Shown: positions 8,709 to 17,092 of the stretch, piece by piece
How the letters are laid out: every line of letters starts with the position of its first letter
Position numbering within the stretch: the first letter of the stretch is position 1
NCBI GenBank assembly: GCA_903905655.1
Contig: CAIVHG010000072.1
Location: 1 to 53,391, forward strand
Source of the DNA: an uncultured beta proteobacterium
GTDB lineage: Bacteria > Pseudomonadota > Gammaproteobacteria > Burkholderiales > SG8-41
Direction of reading: 5' to 3'
DNA: 53,391 nucleotides
Position numbers and translations under genes: made by a program
The notes under the pieces: generated by a model
The model's input: the letters and a program-made list of their open reading frames with translations, nothing else
The model's database searches: none
Told to the model about the DNA's origin: nothing

Positions 8709-8790
8709 GTGTATTCCCCTCACTTCAGTGCGGAATTGATTGCAGCGAATCCACGTGTATTACCCCCTGCCGCGCGCGCTAAGCTAAAAT
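8709..8790 (+). promoter_or_regulatory. Possible upstream region of rubredoxin with a direct repeat and a -10-like box
   Basis: GTGTATTCCCCT (8709-8720) and GTGTATTACCCCCT (8755-8768) are near-identical and 46 bp apart, followed by a TAAAAT box at 8785-8790, 35 bp before the rubredoxin ATG. No good -35 hexamer is present, which would suit an activator-dependent promoter. The regulator is not known. Confidence 0.25.
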
Positions 8791-8824
8791 GCAGCGCTTG
8801 TACAGAATTGGATAGGAGCGGAGC

Positions 8825-9055
8825 ATGGCAGTGGAGAGTGCATACGACGACGCGAAGCAGCAGACCAAAGCCGGGAACCCGGCCCCCGCATTCAAGACCT
8901 GGCAGTGTTTGCTGTGCGCGTTCGTCTACGAAGAGAAGGACGGCATGCCCGAGGACGGCGTCGCTCCCGGCACGCGCTGGGAAGACGTGCCCGAGACCTG
9001 GACCTGCCCGGATTGCAGCGCAACCAAGTCCGACTTCGAGATGATCGAAATCTGA
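8825..9055 (+). CDS. Rubredoxin
   Basis: A 76-residue one-iron electron carrier of the cytoplasm. The iron ligands are Cys28, Cys31, Cys61 and Cys64 in the pattern CLLC and CPDC, with FVYEEKDG and GVAPGTRWEDVPETW between them, all standard for the fold. It has about 22 extra residues at the N-terminus compared with minimal rubredoxins of 52-55. A GGAG sequence 3-6 nt before the ATG supports the start. It precedes nnrS and nsrR on the same strand, so a role in NO or oxidative stress electron transfer is possible, but its partner reductase is not in the window. Confidence 0.93.
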   Translation: MAVESAYDDAKQQTKAGNPAPAFKTWQCLLCAFVYEEKDGMPEDGVAPGTRWEDVPETWTCPDCSATKSDFEMIEI

Positions 9056-9170
9056 GGATACGACAGCGCAGCAGTCCAGTGTCACACCCGCGCGATGTTG
9101 CAGTAGTTAGCCGCCCGCTACGCATGCAATGCGCAGCGCCAGATTCACGCACACGAATGAGCGCATAATC

Positions 9171-10358
9171 ATGTCCACTCCGCCGACTCCGACTGCCGCG
9201 CACGCGCCTTCCGCGTGGGGGCTGTGGAACTTGGGCTTCCGCCCGTTCTATCTCGCGGCGGGCACATTCGCCGCGCTGGCGATGGCGTTGTGGGTCGCGC
9301 AGTTCTTGGGCTGGCTGCCGGGCATCGCTTATCTCGCGAACCCGTACTGGCATGCGCACGAGATGATCTTCGGCTACGCATTCGCCGTGATCGTCGGATT
9401 TCTGTTTACCGCCGTGCGCAACTGGACCGATCGCCCCACGCCCACGGGCAGCACCCTCGCGGCGATCGTGGCGCTGTGGGTCGCCGGCCGCTTGTGCGTC
9501 GCCGCCGCCTGGCCGCTGCATGCGGCGATCGCGGACACCGCGTTCGCCATCGCCGTCGCATTCGCGATCGCGGTGCCGCTCGTCGCCAGCCGCAACAAGC
9601 GCAATTACTTCTTTGTGGCACTGCTGCTGATGCTCGGCGCCGCGAATCTGGCGTCCTACCTCGCGCTCACCGGCCTGATTGCGCTGCCGGTGCTCGACCT
9701 GCTGCGGGTCGCACTGGACGTGATCTCTTTCATCATGGCGTTGATGGGCGGGCGCGTGATCCCGATGTTCACCGCGAACGGGGTGCCCGGCGTGCATCCG
9801 GTGCGCAAGCTCGCGCTCGAGCGCGCGGCGCTTGCGAGCCTGATCGTTCTGGCGGCAGCCGATCTCGCCGCCGCGCCGGTGTGGATGGTGACAGCGGTTG
9901 CGGCCTTCGCCGCCGCGGCCCACGCGTGGCGCCTCATGCTGTGGCAGCCGCTCGCCACGCGCTCCAAACCGCTGGTCTGGATCCTGCACCTCTCTTATGC
10001 GTGGCTCGTCGTCTATCTGGCGCTGCGCGCGCTCGCGGGCGTCGGGCTCGCCATGCCGAGCATCGCAGTGCACGCGCTGACCGTGGGCGCGCTGGGCGGG
10101 CTGACGCTCGGCATGATGACGCGCACCTCGCGCGGCCACACTGGACGGCCGCTCGTCGCCGAGCGCTCGGAAACGCTGTGCTATGTGCTGGTCAATGCGG
10201 CGGCCGTCATGCGCGTATTCGTTCCGGCCGCGGCGCCCGCCTACTTTCGCGAGGCCGTCCTGCTGTCGGGCGTGCTGTGGATTGCCGCGTTCGTGGTCTT
10301 CGTCGGCAAATACTGGCCCGTGCTCACGCGAGCGCGCATCGACGGCCGACCCGGTTAG
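9171..10358 (+). CDS. nnrS: NnrS family haem-copper membrane protein
   Basis: About 395 residues, inner membrane, with around twelve hydrophobic helices. The N-terminal LWNLGFRPFYLAAGTFAAL and the WHAHEMIFGYAFAVIVGFL segment are characteristic of NnrS, a protein that relieves nitrosative stress. Histidines in WHAHE and in PGVHPVR are candidate metal ligands. The ATG at 9171 is chosen because the family begins near here; the longer frame from 9129 adds polar residues. The NO-sensing repressor gene nsrR follows about 110 bp downstream, consistent with NO-controlled expression. No operator could be assigned with confidence. Confidence 0.88.
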   Translation: MSTPPTPTAAHAPSAWGLWNLGFRPFYLAAGTFAALAMALWVAQFLGWLPGIAYLANPYWHAHEMIFGYAFAVIVGFLFTAVRNWTDRPTPTGSTLAAIVALWVAGRLCVAAAWPLHAAIADTAFAIAVAFAIAVPLVASRNKRNYFFVALLLMLGAANLASYLALTGLIALPVLDLLRVALDVISFIMALMGGRVIPMFTANGVPGVHPVRKLALERAALASLIVLAAADLAAAPVWMVTAVAAFAAAAHAWRLMLWQPLATRSKPLVWILHLSYAWLVVYLALRALAGVGLAMPSIAVHALTVGALGGLTLGMMTRTSRGHTGRPLVAERSETLCYVLVNAAAVMRVFVPAAAPAYFREAVLLSGVLWIAAFVVFVGKYWPVLTRARIDGRPG

Positions 10359-10467
10359 CGCCTGTAGCACGTTCCCCATTGCGCGAAGCGCGTGACAGGA
10401 ACCGGGCGCAGGCATATGCTGACACCCTGTTCCCCGTTTGCATAACTCCCTGAGCCGGAGGATTGCG

Positions 10468-10947
10468 ATGCGCCTCACGAGCTTTACCGATTACAGCCTG
10501 CGCGTGCTCCTGTATCTCGCCGTGCGCCCCAAGGAACGCGCCACCATAAGCGAAATCGCAACTGCGTTCCATATTTCTGAAAACCACCTGATGAAGGTCG
10601 TGCACTTTCTGGGCAAGGCCGCGGTGCTGGCGAGCGTGCGCGGCAAAGGCGGCGGCCTCATGCTTGGCCGCCCCCCAGAATCGATCAATATCGGAGACGT
10701 GGTGCGCCTGACGGAGTCGCAGACCATGCCCGCGGAGTGCTTTAACCACCAGCTCAACCACTGCGTGGTGACTCCGGTATGCCAGCTGCAAGGAGTGTTC
10801 GCCGAAGCCGTGCGCGCTTTCTATGGCGTGCTCGACCGCCACACGCTGGCGGATGTCGCAAGCAATCCTGAACAACTGGCAAACATCTTGTTCGCGCCCC
10901 CGGCACCCCAGCAAAAGGAACACGCCTCCACACGCCCCCTCTCGTGA
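10468..10947 (+). CDS. nsrR: Rrf2-family transcriptional repressor NsrR
   Basis: About 159 residues. The start MRLTSFTDYSLRVLLYLA and the winged-helix segment ISEIATAFHISENHLMKVV match NsrR, followed by VRGKGGG and INIGDVVR. Three cysteines (CFNHQLNHC then VVTPVC) are placed to hold an iron-sulphur cluster; the first spacing is seven residues rather than the four of Escherichia coli NsrR. The LDRHTLADV segment near the end is also typical. NsrR represses NO-response genes until NO damages the cluster; nnrS just upstream is its expected target. GGAGG 6 nt before the ATG at 10468 fixes the start. The C-terminus has a Pro/Gln-rich tail. Confidence 0.9.
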   Translation: MRLTSFTDYSLRVLLYLAVRPKERATISEIATAFHISENHLMKVVHFLGKAAVLASVRGKGGGLMLGRPPESINIGDVVRLTESQTMPAECFNHQLNHCVVTPVCQLQGVFAEAVRAFYGVLDRHTLADVASNPEQLANILFAPPAPQQKEHASTRPLS

Positions 10948-11092
10948 TGCGCACCAACACTCCCGCCTGCACATTGCTTTAGCACAGGCCCGCACGCGCA
11001 GGCCAACCCGCGCAAACCACTCTCGGGTAAAATCAACGCCTCGGTCATGCGCGCGCAGCACGCAGCCGGCTCCAGACACGGACCCGCATCAC

Positions 11093-11767
11093 ATGTTGAA
11101 CAAGATTGTTGCATCGCTGGACGCCGCGGTTGCGGACGTCCCCGACGGCGCCTCCATATTGATCGGCGGCTTTGGCTCCGCAGGCATGGCTGAAGGCCTG
11201 CTGGCGGCGCTGCTGCGGCAGGGCGCGAAGAAGCTGACGCTGATCTCCAACAACGCGGGGCGCGGCGACGGCGCCTTCGCGCAGCTCGTCAAGCAGGATC
11301 GCGTCAGCAAGATGATCTGCTCGTTTCCCGAGGCTAAAGAGGCCTATCATTTCCGCGAGAAGTTTTTCGCCGGCAAGATCGAGCTCGAACTGAACCCACA
11401 GGGCACGCTCGCCGAGCGCATCCGCGCCGGGGGCTCGGGCATCGAGGGCTTCTACACGCCGACCGGCGTCGGCACCGAAATCGCAGCTGGCAAGCCGACC
11501 ATGGAATTCGACGGCGTCATCTGCCTGCTCGAGCGTGCGCTGCGCGCGGACTACGCGTTCGTGCGCGGCAAGGCGGCGGACCGCTGGGGCAACGTCGTCT
11601 ACGACAAGGCTCAGCGCAATTTCAACCCGATCATGGCGATGGCGGGCCGGATCACGATCGCCGAAGTCGACAGCATCGTGGAGTTGGGCGCGCTCAATCC
11701 CGAACACGTCGTCACCCCCGCCATCTTCGTGCAGCGCGTGGTAAAAACGGAGGCGCCCCGTGGCTAA
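11093..11767 (+). CDS. 3-oxoacid CoA-transferase, subunit A
   Basis: A 224-residue alpha subunit of a class I CoA transferase, cytoplasmic. It shows the CoA-binding glycine motif GGFGSAGMAEGL near residue 25 and conserved family blocks (NNAGRGDGAFAQL, GIEGFYTPTGVGT, GNVVYDKAQRNFNP). It pairs with the next gene, which overlaps it by 8 bp. Members include succinyl-CoA:3-ketoacid, 3-oxoadipate and acetoacetate CoA transferases (ScoA, PcaI, AtoD/CatI); sequence reading alone does not separate these. The start at 11093 is used since the upstream frame from 10823 runs over the nsrR end. A downstream quinone oxidoreductase and an MFS carrier may belong to the same group. Confidence 0.9.
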   Translation: MLNKIVASLDAAVADVPDGASILIGGFGSAGMAEGLLAALLRQGAKKLTLISNNAGRGDGAFAQLVKQDRVSKMICSFPEAKEAYHFREKFFAGKIELELNPQGTLAERIRAGGSGIEGFYTPTGVGTEIAAGKPTMEFDGVICLLERALRADYAFVRGKAADRWGNVVYDKAQRNFNPIMAMAGRITIAEVDSIVELGALNPEHVVTPAIFVQRVVKTEAPRG

Positions 11768-12425
11768 GACACCCCTCACCCGCGAGCAGATCGCCAAGCG
11801 CATCGCCCAGGATCTGCCTGACGGCGCCACTGTCAATCTAGGCATCGGCATGCCGACGCTTGCCGCCAATTATGTTCCGGCGGACCGTGAGATCCTGTTC
11901 CACAGCGAGAACGGCATCCTCGGCATGGGGCCCAAGCCCGCGCCCGGCAAAGAAGACCCCAACCTGGTGAACGCCGGCAAGGAATTCGTCACCATGCTGC
12001 CCGGCGGATCATTCTTCAGCCAGGCCGATTCATTCTCGATGACGCGCGGCAAGCACGTGGACATCGCGGTGCTCGGCGGCATGCAGGTGGCGCCCAACGG
12101 CGATCTCGCCAACTGGAAGATCAAGGGCGCCCCGCTCGGCAGCATCGGCGGCGCCATGGACATCGCGTGCGGCGCCAAGCAGGTGTTCATTGCCATGACC
12201 CACGTGACCAACAAGGGCGAGCCCAAGATCGTCAACCAGCTATCCTATGCGCTCACCGCGCTGCACTGCGTGACCCGCATCTACACCGATATCGCGGTCA
12301 TCGACGTCACGCGCGAAGGCCTGGTGCTGAGCGAAGTCGCGCCCGGCTACACGGCTGATGACGTACAGGCCCTCACCGAGCCAAAGCTGCTGGTGCCGCG
12401 CGCGCCCGCCATGATCGGCGTATAA
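11760..12425 (+). CDS. 3-oxoacid CoA-transferase, subunit B
   Basis: A 221-residue beta subunit carrying the catalytic glutamate, Glu50, in the motif HSENGILGMGP. This residue forms the glutamyl-CoA thioester in class I CoA transferases. VNLGIGMPTLAANY and GAMDIACGAKQVFIAM are further family blocks. It starts with GTG at 11760, 8 bp inside the upstream subunit, a layout that couples translation of the two subunits for a balanced complex. Substrate specificity (succinyl-CoA with acetoacetate or 3-oxoadipate) cannot be read off directly. Confidence 0.92.
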   Translation: MAKTPLTREQIAKRIAQDLPDGATVNLGIGMPTLAANYVPADREILFHSENGILGMGPKPAPGKEDPNLVNAGKEFVTMLPGGSFFSQADSFSMTRGKHVDIAVLGGMQVAPNGDLANWKIKGAPLGSIGGAMDIACGAKQVFIAMTHVTNKGEPKIVNQLSYALTALHCVTRIYTDIAVIDVTREGLVLSEVAPGYTADDVQALTEPKLLVPRAPAMIGV

Positions 12426-12513
12426 CGCACTCGAGCCGCCGCGCTCGCGCCTTGCCGCCGTCATCTGCGCGAGCCGCCCCGCGGTGGCGCGTGCAAACTC
12501 ATAGAAAGAAGCA

Positions 12514-13491
12514 ATGAAAGCATTAGTCTGCACCCAGTTCGGCCCGCCGGACGCGCTCACCATCACGGACTGTCCCGCGCCGTCCGCAGGCGCCAAGCAG
12601 ATCGTCGTACGCGTGCGTGCCGCGGGCGTCAATTTCCCCGACGTGCTGATGGTACAGGGCAAGTACCAGGTCACGCCGCCCCTGCCCTTCACGCCCGGAA
12701 AGGAAATCGCCGGCATCGTGACGCAGATAGGCGCTGGAGTCACTGCGTTCAAAGTCGGCGACCGCGTGTGCGCGCAGATTCCCCACGGCGGCTTCGCGGA
12801 AGAAGCGCTGGTCGCAGTCAATCATCTGGTTGCACGCATTCCTGACGGCATCGATTTCGTGACGGCGGCGGCTTTTCCGCTCGCCTACAGCACGAGCTTT
12901 CATGCGCTCAAACGCGGTCAGCTCAAGTCCGGGGAAACGCTGCTGGTGCTGGGCGCCTCGGGCGGCGTGGGCATCGCGGCAGTTCAGCTCGGCAAGATCA
13001 TGGGGGCGCGGGTCATCGCCTGCGCATCCTCCGAGGAAAAACTCGAGCTATGCCGTCTGCACGGCGCCGACGCGACTATCAATTATGAAACCTCGAACCT
13101 GCGCGACGCGATCAAGCAATCAACCGGCGGACGCGGCGTCGACGTGGTCGTCGATCCGGTCGGCGACCGCTACTCGGAGCCCGCGGTGCGCGGCATGGCA
13201 TGGAACGGCCGTTACTGCGTGATCGGTTTCGCCGCAGGCGAGATTCCGAAGATACCTCTGAACCTGGTGCTGCTGAAGGGCTGCTCGATCGTGGGCGTGG
13301 CCGTCAACAGCAATGCACGGAATGACCCCACTGAATACCGGGAGAACTTCGCGCAGCTGATGGAGTGGATCGCGAACGGAAAACTCGAGCCGGTGGTCAC
13401 CGCGACCTATCCGCTGGCGCGCGCCGCCGATGCGCTGGCCGATGCGATGGCGCGCAGGATCCAGGGCAAAGTCGTCGTCACGCCGGGCTGA
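12514..13491 (+). CDS. Zinc-independent quinone oxidoreductase, MDR family
   Basis: A 325-residue NADPH-dependent oxidoreductase of the medium-chain superfamily. An N-terminal GroES-like domain (VRAAGVNFPDVLMVQGKYQ, PFTPGKEIAGIV) is followed by a Rossmann domain with GASGGVGIAAVQLGK. The cysteine and histidine pattern of zinc-binding alcohol dehydrogenases is missing, as in quinone oxidoreductases and some acryloyl- or enoyl-CoA-type reductases. It follows the CoA-transferase pair by about 90 bp on the same strand, so a role in acyl or quinone metabolism next to them is plausible. A second distinct member lies at 38.1 kb. Confidence 0.87.
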   Translation: MKALVCTQFGPPDALTITDCPAPSAGAKQIVVRVRAAGVNFPDVLMVQGKYQVTPPLPFTPGKEIAGIVTQIGAGVTAFKVGDRVCAQIPHGGFAEEALVAVNHLVARIPDGIDFVTAAAFPLAYSTSFHALKRGQLKSGETLLVLGASGGVGIAAVQLGKIMGARVIACASSEEKLELCRLHGADATINYETSNLRDAIKQSTGGRGVDVVVDPVGDRYSEPAVRGMAWNGRYCVIGFAAGEIPKIPLNLVLLKGCSIVGVAVNSNARNDPTEYRENFAQLMEWIANGKLEPVVTATYPLARAADALADAMARRIQGKVVVTPG

Positions 13492-13591
13492 TTTGCCGGT
13501 GATCGCGCACCGGATACTGGGCCGGCTGCTGCAGCGTGCGATATCGCGCTGTCCGTCAGCATTTGGCATTGCCTTGTAAGAGCCACCGGCC

Positions 13592-14713
13592 GTGCCCATC
13601 CACTTCGTCTACTTCATAGCGTTCGTCACGCAGTTCGGCAGCGGGGCGAGCCGCGTCGTGCTCACGCTGTACGCGCTGAAGCTCGGCGCCTCGCCGTTCA
13701 TGATCGGCATCCTCGCGACGACAGTCGCGGTGTGGGCGATGCTGCTGTCGTGGCCGATCGGCAAATGGTCAGACCGCTTCGGCCCGCGCTGGCCGCTGAT
13801 GTGCGGAGCGATCGCGTCCACCACCTCGATGCTGGTGCCGCACTTCGCTTCCGGCCAGTCGGCGGTCCTGGGTGCAGGAGCGCTCAGCGGCATCTCCATG
13901 GCATTCTTCATGGTGACGCTGCAAAACCTCGTCGGCCAGGTAAGCGCACCTGCTGAGCGCGCGCGCAGCTACAGCAATTACACCCTCTGCACCGCGAGCG
14001 GTAATCTGATCGCCCCCATGCTCGTGGGCTTTTCGATCGACCGCTGGGGCTTTGCACGCACCTTCCTCTATCTCGCAGCGCTGGCACTGGTGACGGTGGC
14101 CGCGCTCTGTATGCGCGGCGCACGGCTGCCCGGCGGAACGCGCACGGACGCGCCCGCGGGCAGCGTGCGCACTCTGCTCGGCGAACCCAAGGTGCGGCGG
14201 CTGCTCCTGATCACGAGCGCGCAACACTGCGCACAGGATGCATTCCAGTTCTACCTGCCGGTCTACGCCAACGGCATCGGGCTGTCGGCATCCGCGATCG
14301 GGCTGGTACTCGCGTGCTATTTCGCGGCGATGTTCGCCTCGCGCATCATATTGGCGCGCGTCATCAAGATCCTCGGCGATGAGCAGGTGCTGACCAGCGT
14401 GCTGCTGATCGCCGCGGCCAGCATCCTGTTGCTGCCCTTCTTCGAGAGCGGGATCATCCTCGGCGCGTTCGCCTTGATGCTCGGGCTCGGCATCGGCTGC
14501 GGCACGCCGATCACCATGATGCTCATGTACAACCTGTCGCCGGAAGGCGGTTCGGGAGCAGCCCTGGGTCTGCGCCTGACGATCATACAACTGACGCGGG
14601 TGAGCGGTCCGCTGATGTGGGGCGCGGTCAGCGCGGCGTTCGGCCTGCTGCCGATCTTCTGGTCGAATGCGGTGCTGCTCGCATCCGCGGCCGCACTCAA
14701 GGACCGGAAGTAA
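13592..14713 (+). CDS. MFS transporter
   Basis: A 373-residue inner-membrane transporter with about twelve hydrophobic helices. The loop between helices 2 and 3 carries GKWSDRFGPRWPL, the major facilitator motif A. It starts with GTG at 13592, which directly opens the first helix; no strong SD is visible. It lies about 100 bp after the oxidoreductase, possibly in the same unit. The substrate is unknown; sugar efflux or drug:proton antiport are typical for MFS proteins of this length. Confidence 0.8.
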   Translation: MPIHFVYFIAFVTQFGSGASRVVLTLYALKLGASPFMIGILATTVAVWAMLLSWPIGKWSDRFGPRWPLMCGAIASTTSMLVPHFASGQSAVLGAGALSGISMAFFMVTLQNLVGQVSAPAERARSYSNYTLCTASGNLIAPMLVGFSIDRWGFARTFLYLAALALVTVAALCMRGARLPGGTRTDAPAGSVRTLLGEPKVRRLLLITSAQHCAQDAFQFYLPVYANGIGLSASAIGLVLACYFAAMFASRIILARVIKILGDEQVLTSVLLIAAASILLLPFFESGIILGAFALMLGLGIGCGTPITMMLMYNLSPEGGSGAALGLRLTIIQLTRVSGPLMWGAVSAAFGLLPIFWSNAVLLASAAALKDRK

Positions 14714-14754
14714 TCAAGCGTACCGAACGTCCCGCCGTTCAAATCCCGCTCAGC

Positions 14755-15639
14755 TCACCACAACCACGCCGCTCCGCGCACGCCCGATGCGTCGCCGTGT
14801 TTGTTCTTGAGCAGCCGCGTCGCAACGTGATCCGAGAACACGTGCTCGGTCCAGAGTTTAGGCACGTGCGCGTAGAGCCGGTTCAGGTTCGACAGCCCGC
14901 CGCCGAGCACGATGGCGTCGGGGTCCAGGATGTTGACGACCTGCGCGAGAGCGCGCGCGAGCCTTTGCTCGTAGCGTTGCAACGTAGCCTCGCAGGCGGT
15001 GTCCCCCGTCGCGGCGCGCGCCGCGATCTCGACCGCATCGAGGACTGCGCCGCCGTGTGCCGCATGATCGCGCGCCATGCCGGGACCGGAGAGAAAGGTC
15101 TCGACGCAACGCGTGCGGCCGCAATAGCAGGTGGGCGCCTCCGCTTCATCGCCCGGCATGCGGTTGTGCCCCCACTCGCCGGCGATCCCGTTGGCGCCGG
15201 CGATCACCCTGCCGTTGACAACGATGCCGCCGCCGACGCCGGTGCCGATGATCACGCCGAACACCACCTCAGCGCCTGCCGCTGCGCCATCGGTGGCTTC
15301 CGATAGCGCAAAGCAGTTGGCGTCGTTGGCGAGCCGCACTTCGCGCTGCAGTATTTTTTGCAGGTCGCTGTGCAGCGGCCGGCCGATGAGCCAGATCGAG
15401 TTCGCGTTCTTGATGAGGCCGCTGACACGCGACTCCGCGCCGGGGATGCCGATGCCTACCGAACACTGCTGCCTGAGTTCCCGCTCGGCATCGTTCACCA
15501 GCCCTGCGATCGCAACCACGGTCGCAGCGTAGTCGCCGCGGGGCGTGTGCACGCGGCGGCGCAGGAGCTGCGCGCCGTCGTCGGCGAGTGCCGCGATCTC
15601 GATCTTGGTGCCGCCGAGGTCGATGCCGATTCTGAGCAT
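14755..15639 (-). CDS. mak: ROK family fructokinase (Mak type)
   Basis: A 294-residue cytoplasmic sugar kinase. It has the ATP-binding MLRIGIDLGGTKIE start, the ROK ExGH motif (EWGHN) and the zinc-binding CYCGRTRCVETFLSG. Long stretches match Escherichia coli Mak as I remember it, including REVRLANDANCFALSEA, NILDPDAIVLGGGLSN and SGVRGAAWLW at the end. The reaction would be ATP-dependent phosphorylation of fructose to fructose 6-phosphate; related ROK kinases use mannose or N-acetylglucosamine. The ATG at 15639 is chosen because it opens the first phosphate-binding strand; the longer frame adds residues with no family counterpart. It converges with the MFS gene on its left and diverges from the M23 gene on its right. 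Confidence 0.88.
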   Translation of the reverse strand: MLRIGIDLGGTKIEIAALADDGAQLLRRRVHTPRGDYAATVVAIAGLVNDAERELRQQCSVGIGIPGAESRVSGLIKNANSIWLIGRPLHSDLQKILQREVRLANDANCFALSEATDGAAAGAEVVFGVIIGTGVGGGIVVNGRVIAGANGIAGEWGHNRMPGDEAEAPTCYCGRTRCVETFLSGPGMARDHAAHGGAVLDAVEIAARAATGDTACEATLQRYEQRLARALAQVVNILDPDAIVLGGGLSNLNRLYAHVPKLWTEHVFSDHVATRLLKNKHGDASGVRGAAWLW

Positions 15640-15739
15640 GTAGACTCGATCAATCCTGAAGCCGCAGCAATTGCGGGCCGGATTTGCATGATAATGCAAT
15701 GCGCTCCTGAAAACAGGCACAATCCGATTTGGTGCATTC

Positions 15740-16519
15740 ATGGAATTGCAGATGAAAAACTCGATTTCGTCCATTTGCTTTTTGCTGCTGGCTCTTTGCA
15801 GCGCATCCGCGTACGCCCAGACCGTCAGCCGCGGCATCGCGCTCGACTACGATGTCGAGCCGACGGGGCTCAGCCCGGCGTTTCCCGCGGGTTTCAGTTG
15901 TGAGCCGATCGCATCGCCGTTCGGCGCTGACGAGCGTTTCGACGGAAGCACGCGCAGAGGCGATCGGAATGCCGGCAAGCACGGCGGCATGGACATCAGC
16001 CTGGCAATCGGCACTCCGGTTAGAGCCATGGCGTCGGGCAGAGTGATCGCGAAAGGCGTGGGCGGTTACCTCGAAGGCATCTACCTGTGGATGCTGCATA
16101 CCCCGTCCGACAGCGGGCTGCCGTTTTCCTCTGTCGTGAAATTCCAGCATCTCAACGAACTTCCGGCGCTGCAAATCGGGGAACGCGTCACCACGGGACA
16201 GGTCGTCGCACACTCCGGCCTGACCGGGACCACCGGCGGCCGCGCCTTCGGTCCCAACGGTTACCCTCACCTGCATGTCAGCCTGTTCGTTGCCGATAGT
16301 TTTCCGGTGTCCGCTGAAGCGGGAGAAGTCCGCGTTCCGCCCAGAAGCGGGCGCTTGTCGGATCCGCTGTTATTTTTCATGCCGCCGAACGCGGATCTCA
16401 ATGGCATAGGCCGTCTGAGCGCGGAGATGAAGAAATTTCCGGTTGCGGCCGTGGGCAGCGACGGCCAGCCGCTTGGCGCCGCAACCAAGGTGGTGTGGCC
16501 GGTGGCTTGCAAGAGATAG
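15740..16519 (+). CDS. Exported M23 family metallopeptidase
   Basis: About 259 residues. A signal peptide (ISSICFLLLALCSASAYA, cleaved before QTVS) points to the periplasm. The LytM-type metallopeptidase domain shows the zinc motif HGGMD at about 90, a segment AIGTPVRAMASGRVIAKG and the second zinc motif HLHVS at about 175; the His of FQHLNE is the expected third active-site histidine. These enzymes cleave peptidoglycan cross-links or activate amidases. The start may be ATG 15740 or ATG 15752. It diverges from the mak gene with a 100-bp shared upstream region. The next gene (DUF2127) begins 23 bp after it. Confidence 0.85.
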   Translation: MELQMKNSISSICFLLLALCSASAYAQTVSRGIALDYDVEPTGLSPAFPAGFSCEPIASPFGADERFDGSTRRGDRNAGKHGGMDISLAIGTPVRAMASGRVIAKGVGGYLEGIYLWMLHTPSDSGLPFSSVVKFQHLNELPALQIGERVTTGQVVAHSGLTGTTGGRAFGPNGYPHLHVSLFVADSFPVSAEAGEVRVPPRSGRLSDPLLFFMPPNADLNGIGRLSAEMKKFPVAAVGSDGQPLGAATKVVWPVACKR

Positions 16520-16542
16520 CCGGCCGGACAGCGGATATATAT

Positions 16543-17001
16543 ATGCAGATTACCAGCGCGGTGCGCGGTGTCGCGCTCTTCGAGGCGGCCAAGGGTTTGC
16601 TTGTCATCCTGGCGGGAGCGGGCGCGCTGTCGCTCATCCACCACGATGTGCAGCTCTACGCCGAGCGGCTGGTCGGCCACTTCCATCTCAACCCGGCGCA
16701 CGAAGTGCCGCGCATCTTCCTCGAGTACGCGGAGAAATTGACCGATGTTCGGCTCGCCAAGCTCGCCGCATTCGCGACGCTCTACGCCGCGGTGCGCTTC
16801 ACCGAAGCGTACGGCCTGTGGCTGAAGCGGCGCTGGGCCGAGTGGCTCGCGGCACTGAGCGGCTCGATCTACATTCCATTCGAAATTTTGAAGTTGCGCA
16901 GCGGCGTGGAGCCGTTACCGCTGGGCGCGCTCGTGCTCAACATCGCCATCGTGCTCTTGATGATCAGCGTCCTGTTGCGCGCACCGCAGAGCCCTCGCTA
17001 G
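16543..17001 (+). CDS. DUF2127 family membrane protein
   Basis: About 152 residues, inner membrane, with three or four hydrophobic segments (VRGVALFEAAKGLLVILAG, LAALSGSIYIPFEILKL, LVLNIAIVLLMISVLL). The first segment and the AVRFTEAYGLWLKRRWAEW block are typical of DUF2127. The function is unknown. The ATG at 16543 is chosen because it precedes the conserved first segment; the frame from 16495 lies inside the preceding gene. A potassium-related operon begins about 90 bp downstream. Confidence 0.75.
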   Translation: MQITSAVRGVALFEAAKGLLVILAGAGALSLIHHDVQLYAERLVGHFHLNPAHEVPRIFLEYAEKLTDVRLAKLAAFATLYAAVRFTEAYGLWLKRRWAEWLAALSGSIYIPFEILKLRSGVEPLPLGALVLNIAIVLLMISVLLRAPQSPR

Positions 17002-17092
17002 GGTAAGCGATCCGCCTTTAGGACGTTTACACCGTTTTTATGCCGGTGCGGGGATAATGCTTTGCAACAGCGCGCGCTGAGGGCAAATACTC

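Noticed and set aside
8736-8749. TTGATTGCAGCGAA before rubredoxin as an FNR box
   Set aside because: The second half-site matches only two of five bases of ATCAA.
9121-9133. Palindrome CGCAT-GCA-ATGCG before nnrS as an NsrR operator
   Set aside because: Half-sites and spacing do not fit the NsrR consensus, and the site overlaps possible alternative start regions.
11028-11033. TAAAAT as the promoter of the CoA-transferase genes
   Set aside because: No acceptable -35 hexamer at the right distance.
17026-17058. TTTACA and GATAAT as a promoter for the KdpD-like gene
   Set aside because: The spacer is 21 bp, too long for a normal sigma-70 promoter.
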